Shown here piece after piece: positions 63,709 to 64,000 of a stretch of 64,000 bases of DNA; position 1 is the stretch's first letter, and every line of letters begins with the position of its first letter. This stretch comes from Bubalus kerabau (taxonomy: Eukaryota > Chordata > Mammalia > Artiodactyla > Bovidae). The translations under genes were made by a program, and so were the position numbers. A model generated the notes under the pieces. The model made no database searches and was not told the DNA's origin. It saw only the letters and a list, made by a program, of their open reading frames with translations. The stretch is taken from positions 14,836,001-14,900,000 of the forward strand of contig NC_073646.1 in assembly GCF_029407905.1 (NCBI RefSeq). Reading direction: 5' to 3'.

Positions 63709-64000
63709 ATACAGTTTGGAGCAAAAGTAAAGAGAATAGACTGGAACGGGAAGTCTAATCTGGTTCAACACACACACGTTTTGATCCTTTTTGTGCAATG
63801 GCTCTGCTTGGCTCTGAGAATGGGGAAGGAAACGGAGATGAGCAAGGCAGAGACACTTCTTTCAAGGAGCTCCCTGCTAGAGAGATGATGGCCCCAACCA
63901 GCTTGTGGTCAAACATGAACCTCGTGCTGTAGGGACACAGAGGAAACGGCAGTGAGCACGCAGTTGTCAGTTGCAGCCTTCATTTTGTAAATAACAGGGC
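63709..64000. other. intron 1, end of window
   Basis: GAGCAAGGCAGAGACACTTC to TTCAAGGAGCTCCCTGCTAG is weakly MIR/L2-like. Nothing else recognised. Confidence 0.4.

Noticed and set aside
32764..64000. search for BMERB1 exon 2 (starting with the Asn-36 codon, bMERB domain)
   Set aside because: I saw no sequence encoding the expected following residues next to an AG acceptor. It is probably beyond the window, but my manual scan could miss a short exon.

Overview
The window is genomic DNA of a ruminant, most likely a bovid. The evidence is its interspersed repeats. There are about nineteen BovB (RTE-clade) LINE fragments on both strands, over twenty tRNA/BovB-derived Bov-tA and Bov-A SINEs, including dimers and a trimer, and over twenty CHR-type tRNA-Glu SINEs. 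These lie among older mammalian L1, L2, MIR, MaLR LTR, MER5A-type hAT and mariner copies. Family names are from memory of consensus sequences. No alignment or database search was run.

One cellular gene is supported. A CpG-rich block at about 32440-33260 contains a 35-codon plus-strand coding exon (32658-32763) ending in a strong splice donor (A|GTGAGT). Its peptide matches my recollection of the N-terminus of BMERB1 (C16orf45, bMERB domain-containing protein 1). The exon phase also fits, because it leaves a first base A for the Asn expected as residue 36. I did not find exon 2. By inference, 1 to about 32440 is upstream intergenic and proximal promoter DNA, and 32764-64000 is part of a long first intron. 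If the assignment is right, the locus corresponds to human 16p13.11 and cattle chromosome 25 (general knowledge, not tested here).

Layout. 1-15.2 kb: nested L2, L1, MIR, BovB and SINEs, no gene. 15.2-17.5 kb: the best BovB copy, with a 648-codon reading frame that keeps reverse transcriptase motifs, broken at both ends. 19.1-21.0 kb: two more BovB tails, then an AT-rich unit bounded by 50-bp inverted repeats. 21-31.5 kb: minus-strand L1 remnants with inserted SINEs, and a nearly full-length decayed mariner (29.0-30.2 kb). 32.4-33.3 kb: BMERB1 promoter and exon 1. 33.3-64 kb: intron 1, dense in BovB, Bov-tA, Bov-A and CHR insertions, with an MST/MLT-type LTR, a MER5A copy, possible LTR remnants and several microsatellites.

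The long open frames other than the BMERB1 exon are transposon coding sequence or antisense shadows of it. I see no operon, CRISPR array, structural RNA gene or undescribed multi-gene system. The less explained items are the 50-bp inverted-repeat unit (20490-21020), the perfect-stem hairpin (23782-23845), the trimeric Bov-A SINE (41441-41860), the composite SINE inside one target duplication (50198-50499) and short upstream ORFs before BMERB1.
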